Source: Siphonodentalium dalli (lineage: Eukaryota; Mollusca; Scaphopoda; Gadilida; Siphonodentaliidae). From it: DNA of 64,000 bases. The notes under the pieces were generated by a model, which worked only from the letters and a program-made list of their open reading frames with translations, searched no databases and was not told where the DNA came from. A program made the position numbers and the translations under genes. Numbering within the stretch: position 1 is the first letter of the stretch; each line of letters begins with the position of its first letter. Positions 11,999 to 23,589 of this stretch are shown piece by piece. The DNA is taken from the NCBI GenBank assembly GCA_032622095.1, contig CP136067.1:90822707-90886706 (forward strand), in the 5' to 3' direction.

Positions 11999-12060
11999 AG
12001 CGCCTGCGAACACAATTCTGCTGTGGGTTAGGCGCTATACAAATGTAAATAATAATAATA
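11999..12060 (+). mobile_element. LINE/SINE-type 3' tail: 7-bp stem-loop plus (TAA)n
   Basis: AGCGCCT (11999-12005) pairs perfectly with AGGCGCT (12030-12036). It is followed by ATACAAATGTAAATAATAATAATAA. A GCGCT stem followed by a TATA(C)AAAT stretch and a trinucleotide tail is the recurring 3' end of CR1/L2-type LINEs and the SINEs that borrow it (family knowledge). The TAA tail runs straight into the satellite, whose C and D modules also have an internal (TAA)n at the equivalent place. Confidence 0.6.
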
Positions 12061-12491
12061 ACTAGAATGAAATTGAAATTGCACTGCAATTTCGATACTT
12101 CAATGTTTACCAAGGTGAACCATTTTTTGTGTGCGTGTAGCGCATGAGAAGACGAAGCTAATAGAGCAAGTCCGAACTCGATATCTTAAGCCGTTCTGGA
12201 GGAGATGCGCACACAACAGTAATCAACATGAAGAGCGTTTTGTGCCAAGGTCAAGGTCGGACGAACTCCGCACCCAGTCCAGTCAATAGCAAAGGACGAG
12301 AGCTATGTACGTACGTAAAATCAAGGCAATCGGTGAGTCGTTTTGGATCTATTCGCCTTTTTCAAAGAAATCAGGGCAAGGCGCCCACCTTGCAGGATAC
12401 CCACACGTCAAAATTTGAATCGGGTGCTGTGACGTCAGTCTTTGGTCGATTGCGCTATTTTTTACGACGTTGTCTTCAGTTCGGATTAGCG
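12048..12491. repeat. Left edge of satellite: partial C/D-type module
   Basis: It starts at (TAA)n followed by CTAGAATGAAATTGAAATTG, a form shared with the divergent right-edge module D and the last module (57120s and 58520s) but shortened in the core C modules. It then follows the C/D order through GTGTGCGTGTAGCGCATGAG to the A-like tail. The first half of the module is missing. Confidence 0.85.
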
Positions 12492-12873
12492 ATGCCGCCC
12501 TATGAATTTGGTCAAATTCAGTAGAAAATGGTTTTTCAAAGAGCGTTAACCGATTCTTCGTCCAAGGTCAAGGTCGGACGAACTCCGCACCCAGTCCAGT
12601 CAATAGCCAAGGAGGGAGCTATGTACGTACAAAAAATCAAGGCAATCGGTGGAGTCGTTTTGGATCTATTCGCCTTTTTCAAAGAAATCAGGGCAAGGCG
12701 GACACCTTGCAGGATACCCACAAGTCAAAATTTGAATCGGATGCTGTGACGTCAGTTTTTGGTCGATTGCGCTAAATTTTATGGCGCTGTCTTCAGTTCG
12801 GACTAGCGATGCCGCCCTATGAATTTGGTCAAATTCAGAAGAAAAAAGTTTTCCAAAGAGCGTTAACCGATTC

Positions 12874-12899
12874 TTCGTCCAAGGTCAAGGTCGGACGAA
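12874..12899. promoter_or_regulatory. Nuclear-receptor-type DR0 within an inverted repeat (representative site)
   Basis: AGGTCAAGGTCG (12882-12893) is two AGGTCA-type half sites with no spacer, the arrangement bound by GCNF/NR6-type receptors, and CCAAGGTCA within it matches the extended half site of NR5A/ERR receptors (family knowledge). TTCGTCC and GGACGAA flank it as a 7-bp inverted repeat. The same block recurs in nearly every A module and at the end of each C; B modules have a variant ending GGTCGTCC. Function is inferred from motif match only. Confidence 0.4.
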
Positions 12900-13064
12900 C
12901 TCCGCATCCAGTCCAGTCAATAGCCAAGGACGGTAGCTATGTTAGTACAAAAAATCAAGGCAATCGGTATGGTCGTTTTGGATCTATTCGCCTTTTTCAA
13001 AGAAATCAGGGCAAGGTTCGCACCTTGCATGATACCCAAAAGTCAAAATTTGAATCGGGTGCTG

Positions 13065-13072
13065 TGACGTCA
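13065..13072. promoter_or_regulatory. Perfect CRE palindrome (representative of about 75 in the array)
   Basis: TGACGTCA lies in the shared tail of each module as GCTGTGACGTCAGT. Counting modules, and leaving out three truncated modules without the tail, one mutated copy (TGATGTCA near 56392) and the interrupted last module, gives about 75 copies. It matches the full CREB/ATF site; binding has not been shown. Confidence 0.45.
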
Positions 13073-16000
13073 GTTTTTGGTCGATTGCGCTAATTTTTAC
13101 GGCGTTGTCTTCCGTTCGGACTAGCGATGCCGCTCTATGAATTTGGTCAAATTCAGAAGAAAAACGTTTTTCAAAGAGCGTTAACCGATTCTTCGACCAT
13201 ACCGATCTTTCGAACTGGAAGTGCTAGCCATACCATGTTTCGCGTGTTTGTAGCACTTGATAGGAGGAAACTAATAATGCAAGTCTGAACTCGATACCTC
13301 AAGCCGTTCCGGAGGAGATACGTGAACAACAGTAATACACATGAAGAGCGTTTAGTACAAAGGTCAAGGTCGTACGAAATTCATACCCAGTCGGGTTAAT
13401 AGCTAAGGACGAACACTATCAAAAATCATTCTAATCGGTAAATCAATTTTTGACCCATAAGAGATCCAAGCTCACTAAAAGTTCAATCTAGTTTAAATGT
13501 GGCTATAATCAAACCGCCATTACTCCGCCATTTTTTGACCGATTGACCTAGTTGATATTGAATATTAATCGACTTTGCCATGCGATATCACCCTGTGAGT
13601 TTGGTCAAATTAGGACGAACTATTTTTTTGCAACAAAATTACTGGCGACGGTCAAGGTCAATGTCGGACAAAAATAGCGGTAAGTGCATAAAACTAACTT
13701 TTCGTGGATGTATATGAGAGCAAGTCCGAACTTGATATCTCAAGCCGTTCTGGGGGAGATGCGCACACAACAGTAATCGACTTGAAGAGCGTTTTGTGCC
13801 AAGGTCAAGGTCGTCCAGTCAATAGCCAAGGACGAGAGCTATGTACGTACAAAAAATCAAGGCAATCGGTGGAGTCGTTTTGGATCTATTTGCCTTTTTC
13901 AAAGAAATCAGGGCAAGGCGCCCGCCTTGCAGGATACCCACAAGTCAAAATTTGAATCGGGTGCTGTGACGTCAGTTTTTGGTCGATTGCGCTATTTTTT
14001 TACGGCATTGTCTTCAGTTCGAACTAGCGATGCCGCCTTATGAATTTGGTCAAATTCAGAAGAAAAAAGTTTTTCAAAAAGCGTTAACCGATTCTTCGTC
14101 CAAGGTCAAGGTCGGACGAACTCCGCACCCAGTCCAGTCAATAGCCAAGGACGGGAGCTATGTTAGTACACAAAATCAAGGCAATCGATAGAGTCGTTTT
14201 GGATCTATTCGCCTTTTCAAAGAAATCAGGGCAAGGTTTGCACCTTGCAGGATACCCAAAAGTCAAAATTTGAATCGGGTGCTGTGACGTCAGTCTTTGG
14301 TCGATTGCGCTATTTTTTACGACGTTGTCTTCAGTTCGGATTAGCGATGCCGCCCTATGAATTTGGTCAAATTCAGAAGAAAAAAGTTTTCCAAAGAGCG
14401 TTAACCGATTCTTCGTCCAAGGTCAAGGTCGGACGAACTCCGCATCCAGTCCAGTCAATAGCCAAGGACGGTAGCTATGTTAGTACAAAAAATCAAGGCA
14501 ATCGGTGAGTCGTTTTGGATCTATTCGCCTTTTTCAAAGAAATCAGGGCAAGGCGCCCACCTTGCAGGATACCCACACGTCAAAATTTGAATCGGGTGCT
14601 GTGACGTCAGTCTTTGGTCGATTGCGCTATTTTTTACGACGTTGTCTTCAGTTCGGATTAGCGATGCCGCCCTATGAATTTGGTCAAATTCAGTAGAAAA
14701 TGGTTTTTCAAAGAGCGTTAACCGATTCTTCGTCCAAGGTCAAGGTCGGACGAACTCCGCACCCAGTCCAGTCAATAGCCAAGGAGGGAGCTATGTACGT
14801 ACAAAAAATCAAGGCAATCGGTGGAGTCGTTTTGGATCTATTCGCCTTTTTCAAAGAAATCAGGGCAAGGCGGACACCTTGCAGGATACCCACAAGTCAA
14901 AATTTGAATCGGATGCTGTGACGTCAGTTTTTGGTCGATTGCGCTAAATTTTATGGCGCTGTCTTCAGTTCGGACTAGCGATGCCGCCCTATGAATTTGG
15001 TCAAATTCAGAAGAAAAAAGTTTTCCAAAGAGCGTTAACCGATTCTTCGTCCAAGGTCAAGGTCGGACGAACTCCGCATCCAGTCCAGTCAATAGCCAAG
15101 GACGGTAGCTATGTTAGTACAAAAAATCAAGGCAATCGGTATGGTCGTTTTGGATCTATTCGCCTTTTTCAAAGAAATCAGGGCAAGGTTCGCACCTTGC
15201 ATGATACCCAAAAGTCAAAATTTGAATCGGGTGCTGTGACGTCAGTTTTTGGTCGATTGCGCTAATTTTTACGGCGTTGTCTTCCGTTCGGACTAGCGAT
15301 GCCGCTCTATGAATTTGGTCAAATTCAGAAGAAAAACGTTTTTCAAAGAGCGTTAACCGATTCTTCGACCATACCGATCTTTCGAACTGGAAGTGCTAGC
15401 CATACCATGTTTCGCGTGTTTGTAGCACTTGATAGGAGGAAACTAATAATGCAAGTCTGAACTCGATACCTCAAGCCGTTCCGGAGGAGATACGTGAACA
15501 ACAGTAATACACATGAAGAGCGTTTAGTACAAAGGTCAAGGTCGTACGAAATTCATACCCAGTCGGGTTAATAGCTAAGGACGAACACTATCAAAAATCA
15601 TTCTAATCGGTAAATCAATTTTTGACCCATAAGAGATCCAAGCTCACTAAAAGTTCAATCTAGTTTAAATGTGGCTATAATCAAACCGCCATTACTCCGC
15701 CATTTTTTGACCGATTGACCTAGTTGATATTGAATATTAATCGACTTTGCCATGCGATATCACCCTGTGAGTTTGGTCAAATTAGGACGAACTATTTTTT
15801 TGCAACAAAATTACTGGCGACGGTCAAGGTCAATGTCGGACAAAAATAGCGGTAAGTGCATAAAACTAACTTTTCGTGGATGTATATGAGAGCAAGTCCG
15901 AACTTGATATCTCAAGCCGTTCTGGGGGAGATGCGCACACAACAGTAATCGACTTGAAGAGCGTTTTGTGCCAAGGTCAAGGTCGTCCAGTCAATAGCCA

Positions 16001-16836
16001 AGGACGAGAGCTATGTACGTACAAAAAATCAAGGCAATCGGTGGAGTCGTTTTGGATCTATTTGCCTTTTTCAAAGAAATCAGGGCAAGGCGCCCGCCTT
16101 GCAGGATACCCACAAGTCAAAATTTGAATCGGGTGCTGTGACGTCAGTTTTTGGTCGATTGCGCTATTTTTTTACGGCATTGTCTTCAGTTCGAACTAGC
16201 GATGCCGCCTTATGAATTTGGTCAAATTCAGAAGAAAAAAGTTTTTCAAAAAGCGTTAACCGATTCTTCGTCCAAGGTCAAGGTCGGACGAACTCCGCAC
16301 CCAGTCCAGTCAATAGCCAAGGACGGGAGCTATGTTAGTACACAAAATCAAGGCAATCGATAGAGTCGTTTTGGATCTATTCGCCTTTTCAAAGAAATCA
16401 GGGCAAGGTTTGCACCTTGCAGGATACCCAAAAGTCAAAATTTGAATCGGGTGCTGTGACGTCAGTCTTTGGTCGATTGCGCTATTTTTTACGACGTTGT
16501 CTTCAGTTCGGATTAGCGATGCCGCCCTATGAATTTGGTCAAATTCAGAAGAAAAAAGTTTTCCAAAGAGCGTTAACCGATTCTTCGTCCAAGGTCAAGG
16601 TCGGACGAACTCCGCATCCAGTCCAGTCAATAGCCAAGGACGGTAGCTATGTTAGTACAAAAAATCAAGGCAATCGGTATGGTCGTTTTGGATCTATTCG
16701 CCTTTTTCAAAGAAATCAGGGCAAGGTTCGCACCTTGCATGATACCCAAAAGTCAAAATTTGAATCGGGTGCTGTGACGTCAGTTTTTGGTCGATTGCGC
16801 TAATTTTTACGGCGTTGTCTTCCGTTTGGACTAGCG

Positions 16837-19800
16837 ATGCCGCTCTATGAATTTGGTCAAATTCAGAAGAAAAACGTTTTTCAAAGAGCGTTAACCGATT
16901 CTTCGACCATACCGATCTTTCGAACTGGAAGTGCTAGCCATACCATGTTTCGCGTGTTTGTAGCACTTGATAGGAGGAAACTAATAATGCAAGTCTGAAC
17001 TCGATACCTCAAGCCGTTCCGGAGGAGATACGTGAACAACAGTAATACACATGAAGAGCGTTTAGTACAAAGGTCAAGGTCGTACGAAATTCATACCCAG
17101 TCGGGTTAATAGCTAAGGACGAACACTATCAAAAATCATTCTAATCGGTAAATCAATTTTTGACCCATAAGAGATCCAAGCTCACTAAAAGTTCAATCTA
17201 GTTTAAATGTGGCTATAATCAAACCGCCATTACTCCGCCATTTTTTGACCGATTGACCTAGTTGATATTGAATATTAATCGACTTTGCCATGCGATATCA
17301 CCCTGTGAGTTTGGTCAAATTAGGACGAACTATTTTTTTGCAACAAAATTACTGGCGACGGTCAAGGTCAATGTCGGACAAAAATAGCGGTAAGTGCATA
17401 AAACTAACTTTTCGTGGATGTATATGAGAGCAAGTCCGAACTTGATATCTCAAGCCGTTCTGGGGGAGATGCGCACACAACAGTAATCGACTTGAAGAGC
17501 GTTTTGTGCCAAGGTCAAGGTCGTCCAGTCAATAGCCAAGGACGAGAGCTATGTACGTACAAAAAATCAAGGCAATCGGTGGAGTCGTTTTGGATCTATT
17601 TGCCTTTTTCAAAGAAATCAGGGCAAGGCGCCCGCCTTGCAGGATACCCACAAGTCAAAATTTGAATCGGGTGCTGTGACGTCAGTTTTTGGTCGATTGC
17701 GCTATTTTTTTACGGCATTGTCTTCAGTTCGAACTAGCGATGCCGCCTTATGAATTTGGTCAAATTCAGAAGAAAAAAGTTTTTCAAAAAGCGTTAACCG
17801 ATTCTTCGTCCAAGGTCAAGGTCGGACGAACTCCGCACCCAGTCCAGTCAATAGCCAAGGACGGGAGCTATGTTAGTACACAAAATCAAGGCAATCGATA
17901 GAGTCGTTTTGGATCTATTCGCCTTTTCAAAGAAATCAGGGCAAGGTTTGCACCTTGCAGGATACCCAAAAGTCAAAATTTGAATCGGGTGCTGTGACGT
18001 CAGTCTTTGGTCGATTGCGCTATTTTTTACGACGTTGTCTTCAGTTCGGATTAGCGATGCCGCCCTATGAATTTGGTCAAATTCAGAAGAAAAAAGTTTT
18101 CCAAAGAGCGTTAACCGATTCTTCGTCCAAGGTCAAGGTCGGACGAACTCCGCATCCAGTCCAGTCAATAGCCAAGGACGGTAGCTATGTTAGTACAAAA
18201 AATCAAGGCAATCGGTATGGTCGTTTTGGATCTATTCGCCTTTTTCAAAGAAATCAGGGCAAGGTTCGCACCTTGCATGATACCCAAAAGTCAAAATTTG
18301 AATCGGGTGCTGTGACGTCAGTTTTTGGTCGATTGCGCTAATTTTTACGGCGTTGTCTTCCGTTTGGACTAGCGATGCCGCTCTATGAATTTGGTCAAAT
18401 TCAGAAGAAAAACGTTTTTCAAAGAGCGTTAACCGATTCTTCGACCATACCGATCTTTCGAACTGGAAGTGCTAGCCATACCATGTTTCGCGTGTTTGTA
18501 GCACTTGATAGGAGGAAACTAATAATGCAAGTCTGAACTCGATACCTCAAGCCGTTCCGGAGGAGATACGTGAACAACAGTAATACACATGAAGAGCGTT
18601 TAGTACAAAGGTCAAGGTCGTACGAAATTCATACCCAGTCGGGTTAATAGCTAAGGACGAACACTATCAAAAATCATTCTAATCGGTAAATCAATTTTTG
18701 ACCCATAAGAGATCCAAGCTCACTAAAAGTTCAATCTAGTTTAAATGTGGCTATAATCAAACCGCCATTACTCCGCCATTTTTTGACCGATTGACCTAGT
18801 TGATATTGAATATTAATCGACTTTGCCATGCGATAACACCCTGTGAGTTTGGTCAAATTAGGACGAACTATTTTTTTGCAACAAAATTACTGGCGACGGT
18901 CAAGGTCAATGTCGGACAAAAATAGCGGTAAGTGCATAAAACTAACTTTTCGTGGATGTATATGAGAGCAAGTCCGAACTTGATATCTCAAGCCGTTCTG
19001 GGGGAGATGCGCACACAACAGTAATCGACTTGAAGAGCGTTTTGTGCCAAGGTCAAGGTCGTCCAGTCAATAGCCAAGGACGAGAGCTATGTACGTACAA
19101 AAAATCAAGGCAATCGGTGGAGTCGTTTTGGATCTATTTGCCTTTTTCAAAGAAATCAGGGCAAGGCGCCCACCTTGCAGGATACCCACAAGTCAAAATT
19201 TGAATCGGGTGCTGTGACGTCAGTTTTTGGTCGATTGCGCTATTTTTTTACGGCATTGTCTTCAGTTCGAACTAGCGATGCCGCCTTATGAATTTGGTCA
19301 AATTCAGAAGAAAAAAGTTTTTCAAAAAGCGTTAACCGATTCTTCGTCCAAGGTCAAGGTCGGACGAACTCCGCACCCAGTCCAGTCAATAGCCAAGGAC
19401 GGGAGCTATGTTAGTACACAAAATCAAGGCAATCGATAGAGTCGTTTTGGATCTATTCGCCTTTTCAAAGAAATCAGGGCAAGGCCCCCACCTTGCAGGA
19501 TACCCAAAAGTCAAAATTTGAATCGGATGCTGTGACGTCAGTTTTTTGTCGATTGCGCTAATTTTTACGGCGTTGTCTTCCGTTCGGACTAGCGATGCCG
19601 CTCTATGAATTTGGTCAAATTCAGAAGAAAAACGTTTTTCAAAGAGCGTTAACCGATTCTTCGACCATACCGATCTTTCGAACTGGAAGTGCTATCCATA
19701 CCATGTTTCGCGTGTTTGTAGCACTTGATAGGAGGAAACTAATAATGCAAGTCTGAACTCGATACCTCAAGCCGTTCCGGAGGAGATACGTGAACAACAG

Positions 19801-20815
19801 TAATACACATGAAGAGCGTTTAGTGCAAAGGTCAAGGTCGTACGAAATTCATACCCAGTCGGGTTAATAGCTAAGGACGAACACTATCAAAAATCATTCT
19901 AATCGGTCAATCAATTTTTGACCCATAAGAGATCCAAGCTCACTAAAAGTTCAATCTAGTTTAAATGTGGCTATAATCAAACCGCCATTACTCCGCCATT
20001 TTTTGACCGATTGACCTAGTTGATATTGAATATTAATCGTCTTTGCCATGCGATATCACCCTGTGAGTTTGGTCAAATTAGGACGAACTATTTTTTTGCA
20101 ACAAAATTACTGGCGACGGTCAAGGTCAATGTCGGACAAAAATAGCGGTAAGTGCATAAAACTAACTTTTCGTGGATGTATATGAGAGCAAGTCCGAACT
20201 TGATATCTCAAGCCGTTCTGTGGGAGATGCGCACACAACAGTAATCGACTTGAAGAGCGTTTTGTGCCAAGGTCAAGGTCGTCCAGTCAATAGCCAAGTA
20301 CGAGAGCCATGTACGTACAAAAAATCAAGGCAATCGGTGGAGTCGTTTTGGATCTATTCGCCTTTTTCAAAGAAATCAGGGCAAGGCGCCCACCTTGCAG
20401 GATACCCACAAGTCAAAATTTGAATCTGGTGCTGTGACGTCAGTTTTTGGTCGATTGCGCTATTTTTTTACGGCATTGTCTTCAGTTCGAACTAGCGATG
20501 CCGCCTTATGAATTTGGTCAAATTCAGAAGAAAAAAGTTTTTCAAAAAGCGTTAACCGATTCTTCGTCCAAGGTCAAGGTCGGACGAACTCCGCACCCAG
20601 TCCAGTCAATAGCCAAGGACGAGAGCTATGTTAGTACACAAAATCAAGGCAATCGATATAGTCGTTTTGGATCTATTCGCCTTTTTCAAAGAAATCAGGG
20701 CAAGGTTCGCACCTTGCAGGATACCCAAAAGTCAAAATTTAAATCGGGTGCTGTGACGTCAGTTTTTGGTCGATTGCGCTAATGTTTACGGTGCTGTCTT
20801 CAGTTTGGACTAGCG
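16837..20815. repeat. HOR block: B-A-A, B-A, B-A (1538, 1220, 1221 bp)
   Basis: Module starts are 16837 B, 17740 A, 18057 A, 18375 B, 19278 A, 19595 B, 20498 A. The first two B copies are of the left-hand subtype (GTGCTAGCCA, CGGTAAATCAAT, TAATCGACTTTG, TTTAGTACAAAG). The B at 19595 has the subtype used in the rest of the array (GTGCTATCCA, CGGTCAATCAAT, TAATCGTCTTTG, TTTAGTGCAAAG). The subtype switch therefore lies between 18375 and 19595. Confidence 0.9.
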
Positions 20816-21910
20816 ATGCCGCTCTATGAATTTGGTCAAATTCAGAAGAAAAATGTCTTTCAAAGAGCGTTCGACCAATACCGAACTTTCGAACCGGAAG
20901 TGCTATCTATACCATTTTTCGCGTGTTTGTAGCACATGATGAGAGGAAACTAATAATGCAAGTCCGAACTCGATATCTCAAGCGGTTCCGGAGGAGATGC
21001 GTACACAACAGTAATACACATGAAGAGCGTTTAGTGCAAAGGTCAAGGTCGTACAAAAATAGCGATAAGTGCATAAAACTAACTTTTCGTGTATGAATAT
21101 GAGTAGGAAATATCAAATCAATCGACCAGGCGGTTTCTGAGATATAAGGTCTGTTATAATAATAATAATAATTGAAATTGCACTGCAATTTCGATACTTC
21201 AATGTTTTATAAGGTGAACCATTTTTTTGTGTGCGTGTAGCACATGAGAAGACGAACCTAATAGAGCAAATCCGAACTCGATATCTCAAGCCGTTCCGGA
21301 GGATATGAGCACACAACAGTAATCAACACGAAGAGCGTTTTGTGCCAAGGTCAAGGTCGGACGAACTCCGCACCCAGTCCAGTTAATATCCAAGGACGGG
21401 AGCTATGTACGTACAAAAAATCAAGGCAATCGGCAGAGTCGTTTTGGATCTATTCGCCCTTTTCAAAGAAATCAGGGCAAGGCCCCCACCTTGCAGGATA
21501 CCCAAAAGTCAAAATTTGAATCGGATGCTGTGACGTCAGTTTTTGGTCGATTGCGCTAAATTTTACGGCGCTGTCTTCAGTTCGGAATAGCGATGCCGCC
21601 CTATGAATTTGGTCAAATTCAGAAGAAAAAAGTTTTCCAAAGAGCGTTAACCGATTCTTCGTCCAAGGTCAAGGTCGGACGAACTCCGCATCCAGTCCAG
21701 TCAATTGCCAAGGACGGTAGCTATGTTAGTACAAAAAATCAAGGCAATCGGTATGGTCGTTTTGGATCTATTCGCCTTTTTCAAAGAAATTAGGGCAAGG
21801 TTCGCACCTTGCAGGATACCCAAAAGTCAAAATTTGAATCGGGTGCTGTGACGTCAGTTTTTTGTCGATTGCGCTAATTTTTACGGCGTTGTCTTCCGTT
21901 CGGACTAGCG
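20816..21910. repeat. C-A unit (1095 bp), first C module of the array
   Basis: C starts at 20816 and A at 21593. C differs from B in going directly from AAGGTCGTAC to AAAAATAGCGATAAG, and in containing the GTAGGAAATATCAAATCAAT to (TAA)n to GTAGCACATGAG segment that B lacks. Confidence 0.9.
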
Positions 21911-22686
21911 ATGCCGCTCTATGAATTTGGTCAAATTCAGAAGAAAAATGTCTTTCAAAGAGCGTTCGACCAATACCGAACTTTCGAACCGGAAGTGCTA
22001 TCTATACCATTTTTCGCGTGTTTGTAGCACATGATGAGAGGAAACTAATAATGCAAGTCCGAACTCGATATCTCAAGCGGTTCCGGAGGAGATGCGTACA
22101 CAACAGTAATACACATGAAGAGCGTTTAGTGCAAAGGTCAAGGTCGTACAAAAATAGCGATAAGTGCATAAAACTAACTTTTCGTGTATGAATATGAGTA
22201 GGAAATATCAAATCAATCGACCAGGCGGTTTCTGAGATATAAGGTCTGTTATAATAATAATAATAATTGAAATTGCACTGCAATTTCGATACTTCAATGT
22301 TTACTAAGGTGAACCATAATTTGTGTGCGTGTAGCACATGAGAAGACGAACCTAATAGAGCAAATCCGAACTCGATATCTCAAGCCGTTCCGGAGGATAT
22401 GCGCACACAACAGTAATCAGCATGAAGAGCGTTTTGTGCCAAGGTCAAGGTCGGACGAACTCCGCACCCAGTCCAGTTAATATCCAAGGACGGGAGCTAT
22501 GTACGTACAAAAAATCAAGGCAATCGGCAGAGTCGTTTTGGATCTATTCGCCTTTTTCAAAGAAATCAGGGCAAGGCCCCCACCTTGCAGGATACCCAAA
22601 AGTCAAAATTTGAATCGGATGCTGTGACGTCAGTTTATTGTCGATTGCGCTAATTTTTACGGCGTTGTCTTCCGTTCGGACTAGCG
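21911..22686. repeat. Representative C module (776 bp)
   Basis: Head shared with A, then TTCGACCAATACCGAACTTTCG, GCGTGTTTGTAGCACATGATG, a first AAGGTCAAGGTCGTAC, an AAAAATAGCGATAAGTGC run, a segment ending in (TAA)n, the palindrome GAAATTGCACTGCAATTTC (22269-22287, 9-bp arms around a single C), a second GTAGCACATGAG, a GGAGGATATGCGC block, DR0, hairpin and CRE tail. Confidence 0.85.
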
Positions 22687-23589
22687 ATGCCGCTCTATGA
22701 ATTTGGTCAAATTCAGAAGAAAAACGTTTTTCAAAGAGCGTTAACCGATTCTTCGACCATACCGATCTTTCGAACTGGAAGTGCTATCCATACCATGTTT
22801 CGCGTGTTTGTAGCACTTGATAGGAGGAAACTAATAATGCAAGTCTGAACTCGATACCTCAATCCGTTCCGGAGGAGATACGTGAACAACAGTAATACAC
22901 ATGAAGAGCGTTTAGTGCAAAGGTCAAGGTCGTACGAAATTCATACCCAGTCGGGTTAATAGCTAAGGACGAACACTATCAAAAATCATTCTAATCGGTC
23001 AATCAATTTTTGACCCATAAGAGATCCAAGCTCACTAAAAGTTCAATCTAGTTTAAATGTGGCTATAATCAAACCGCCATTACTCCGCCATTTTTTGACC
23101 GATTGACCTAGTTGATATTGAATATTAATCGTCTTTGCCATGCGATATCACCCTGTGAGTTTGGTCAAATTAGGACGAACTATTTTTTTGCAACAAAATT
23201 ACTGGCGACGGTCAAGGTCAATGTCGGACAAAAATAGCGGTAAGTGCATAAAACTAACTTTTCGTGGATGTATATGAGAGCAAGTCCGAACTTGATATCT
23301 CAAGCCGTTCTGGGGGAGATGCGCACACAACAGTAATCGACTTGAAGAGCGTTTTGTGCCAAGGTCAAGGTCGTCCAGTCAATAGCCAAGGACGAGAGCT
23401 ATGTACGTACAAAAAATCAAGGCAATCGGTGGAGTCGTTTTGGATCTATTCGCCTTTTTCAAAGAAATCAGGGCAAGGCGCCCACCTTGCAGGATACCCA
23501 CAAGTCAAAATTTGAATCGGGTGCTGTGACGTCAGTTTTTGGTCGATTGCGCTATTTTTTTACGGCATTGTCTTCAGTTCGAACTAGCG
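22687..23589. repeat. Representative B module (903 bp)
   Basis: Head shared with A, then TTCGACCATACCGATCTTTC, GCGTGTTTGTAGCACTTG, AAGGTCAAGGTCGTACG, a long region found only in B and D (AACACTATCAAAAATCATTC to CCATTTTTTGACCGATTG), a second head-like CACCCTGTGAGTTTGGTC, CGGTCAAGGTCAATGTCGG, then GTATATGAGAGCAAGTCC, the GGGGGAGATGCGC block and the A-like tail with hairpin and CRE. Confidence 0.85.

Larger units (their letters stand above)
12809..13126. repeat. Representative A module (318 bp)
   Basis: Parts in order: head GATGCCGCCCTATG; an inverted repeat TTCGTCC (12874-12880) / GGACGAA (12893-12899) enclosing AAGGTCAAGGTC; a GCAAGG (13011-13016) / CCTTGC (13023-13028) hairpin with a six-base loop; a perfect CRE TGACGTCA (13065-13072); and a GGTCGATTGCGCTAA tail. 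A 94-codon frame spans it but is not supported as a gene. Confidence 0.85.
12492..16836. repeat. HOR block: two copies of a 2172-bp A-A-B-A-A unit
   Basis: Module starts are 12492 A, 12809 A, 13127 B, 14030 A, 14347 A, then 14664 A, 14981 A, 15299 B, 16202 A, 16519 A. The two halves agree even in private changes (CAGTAGAAAATGG at the first module, GTGCTAGCCATACC in B). The duplication boundary can be placed at the shared words AATCAAGGCAATCGGT around 12318-12335, 14488-14505 and 16660-16676, where the flanks switch (GAGTCG versus ATGGTCG). Confidence 0.9.
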
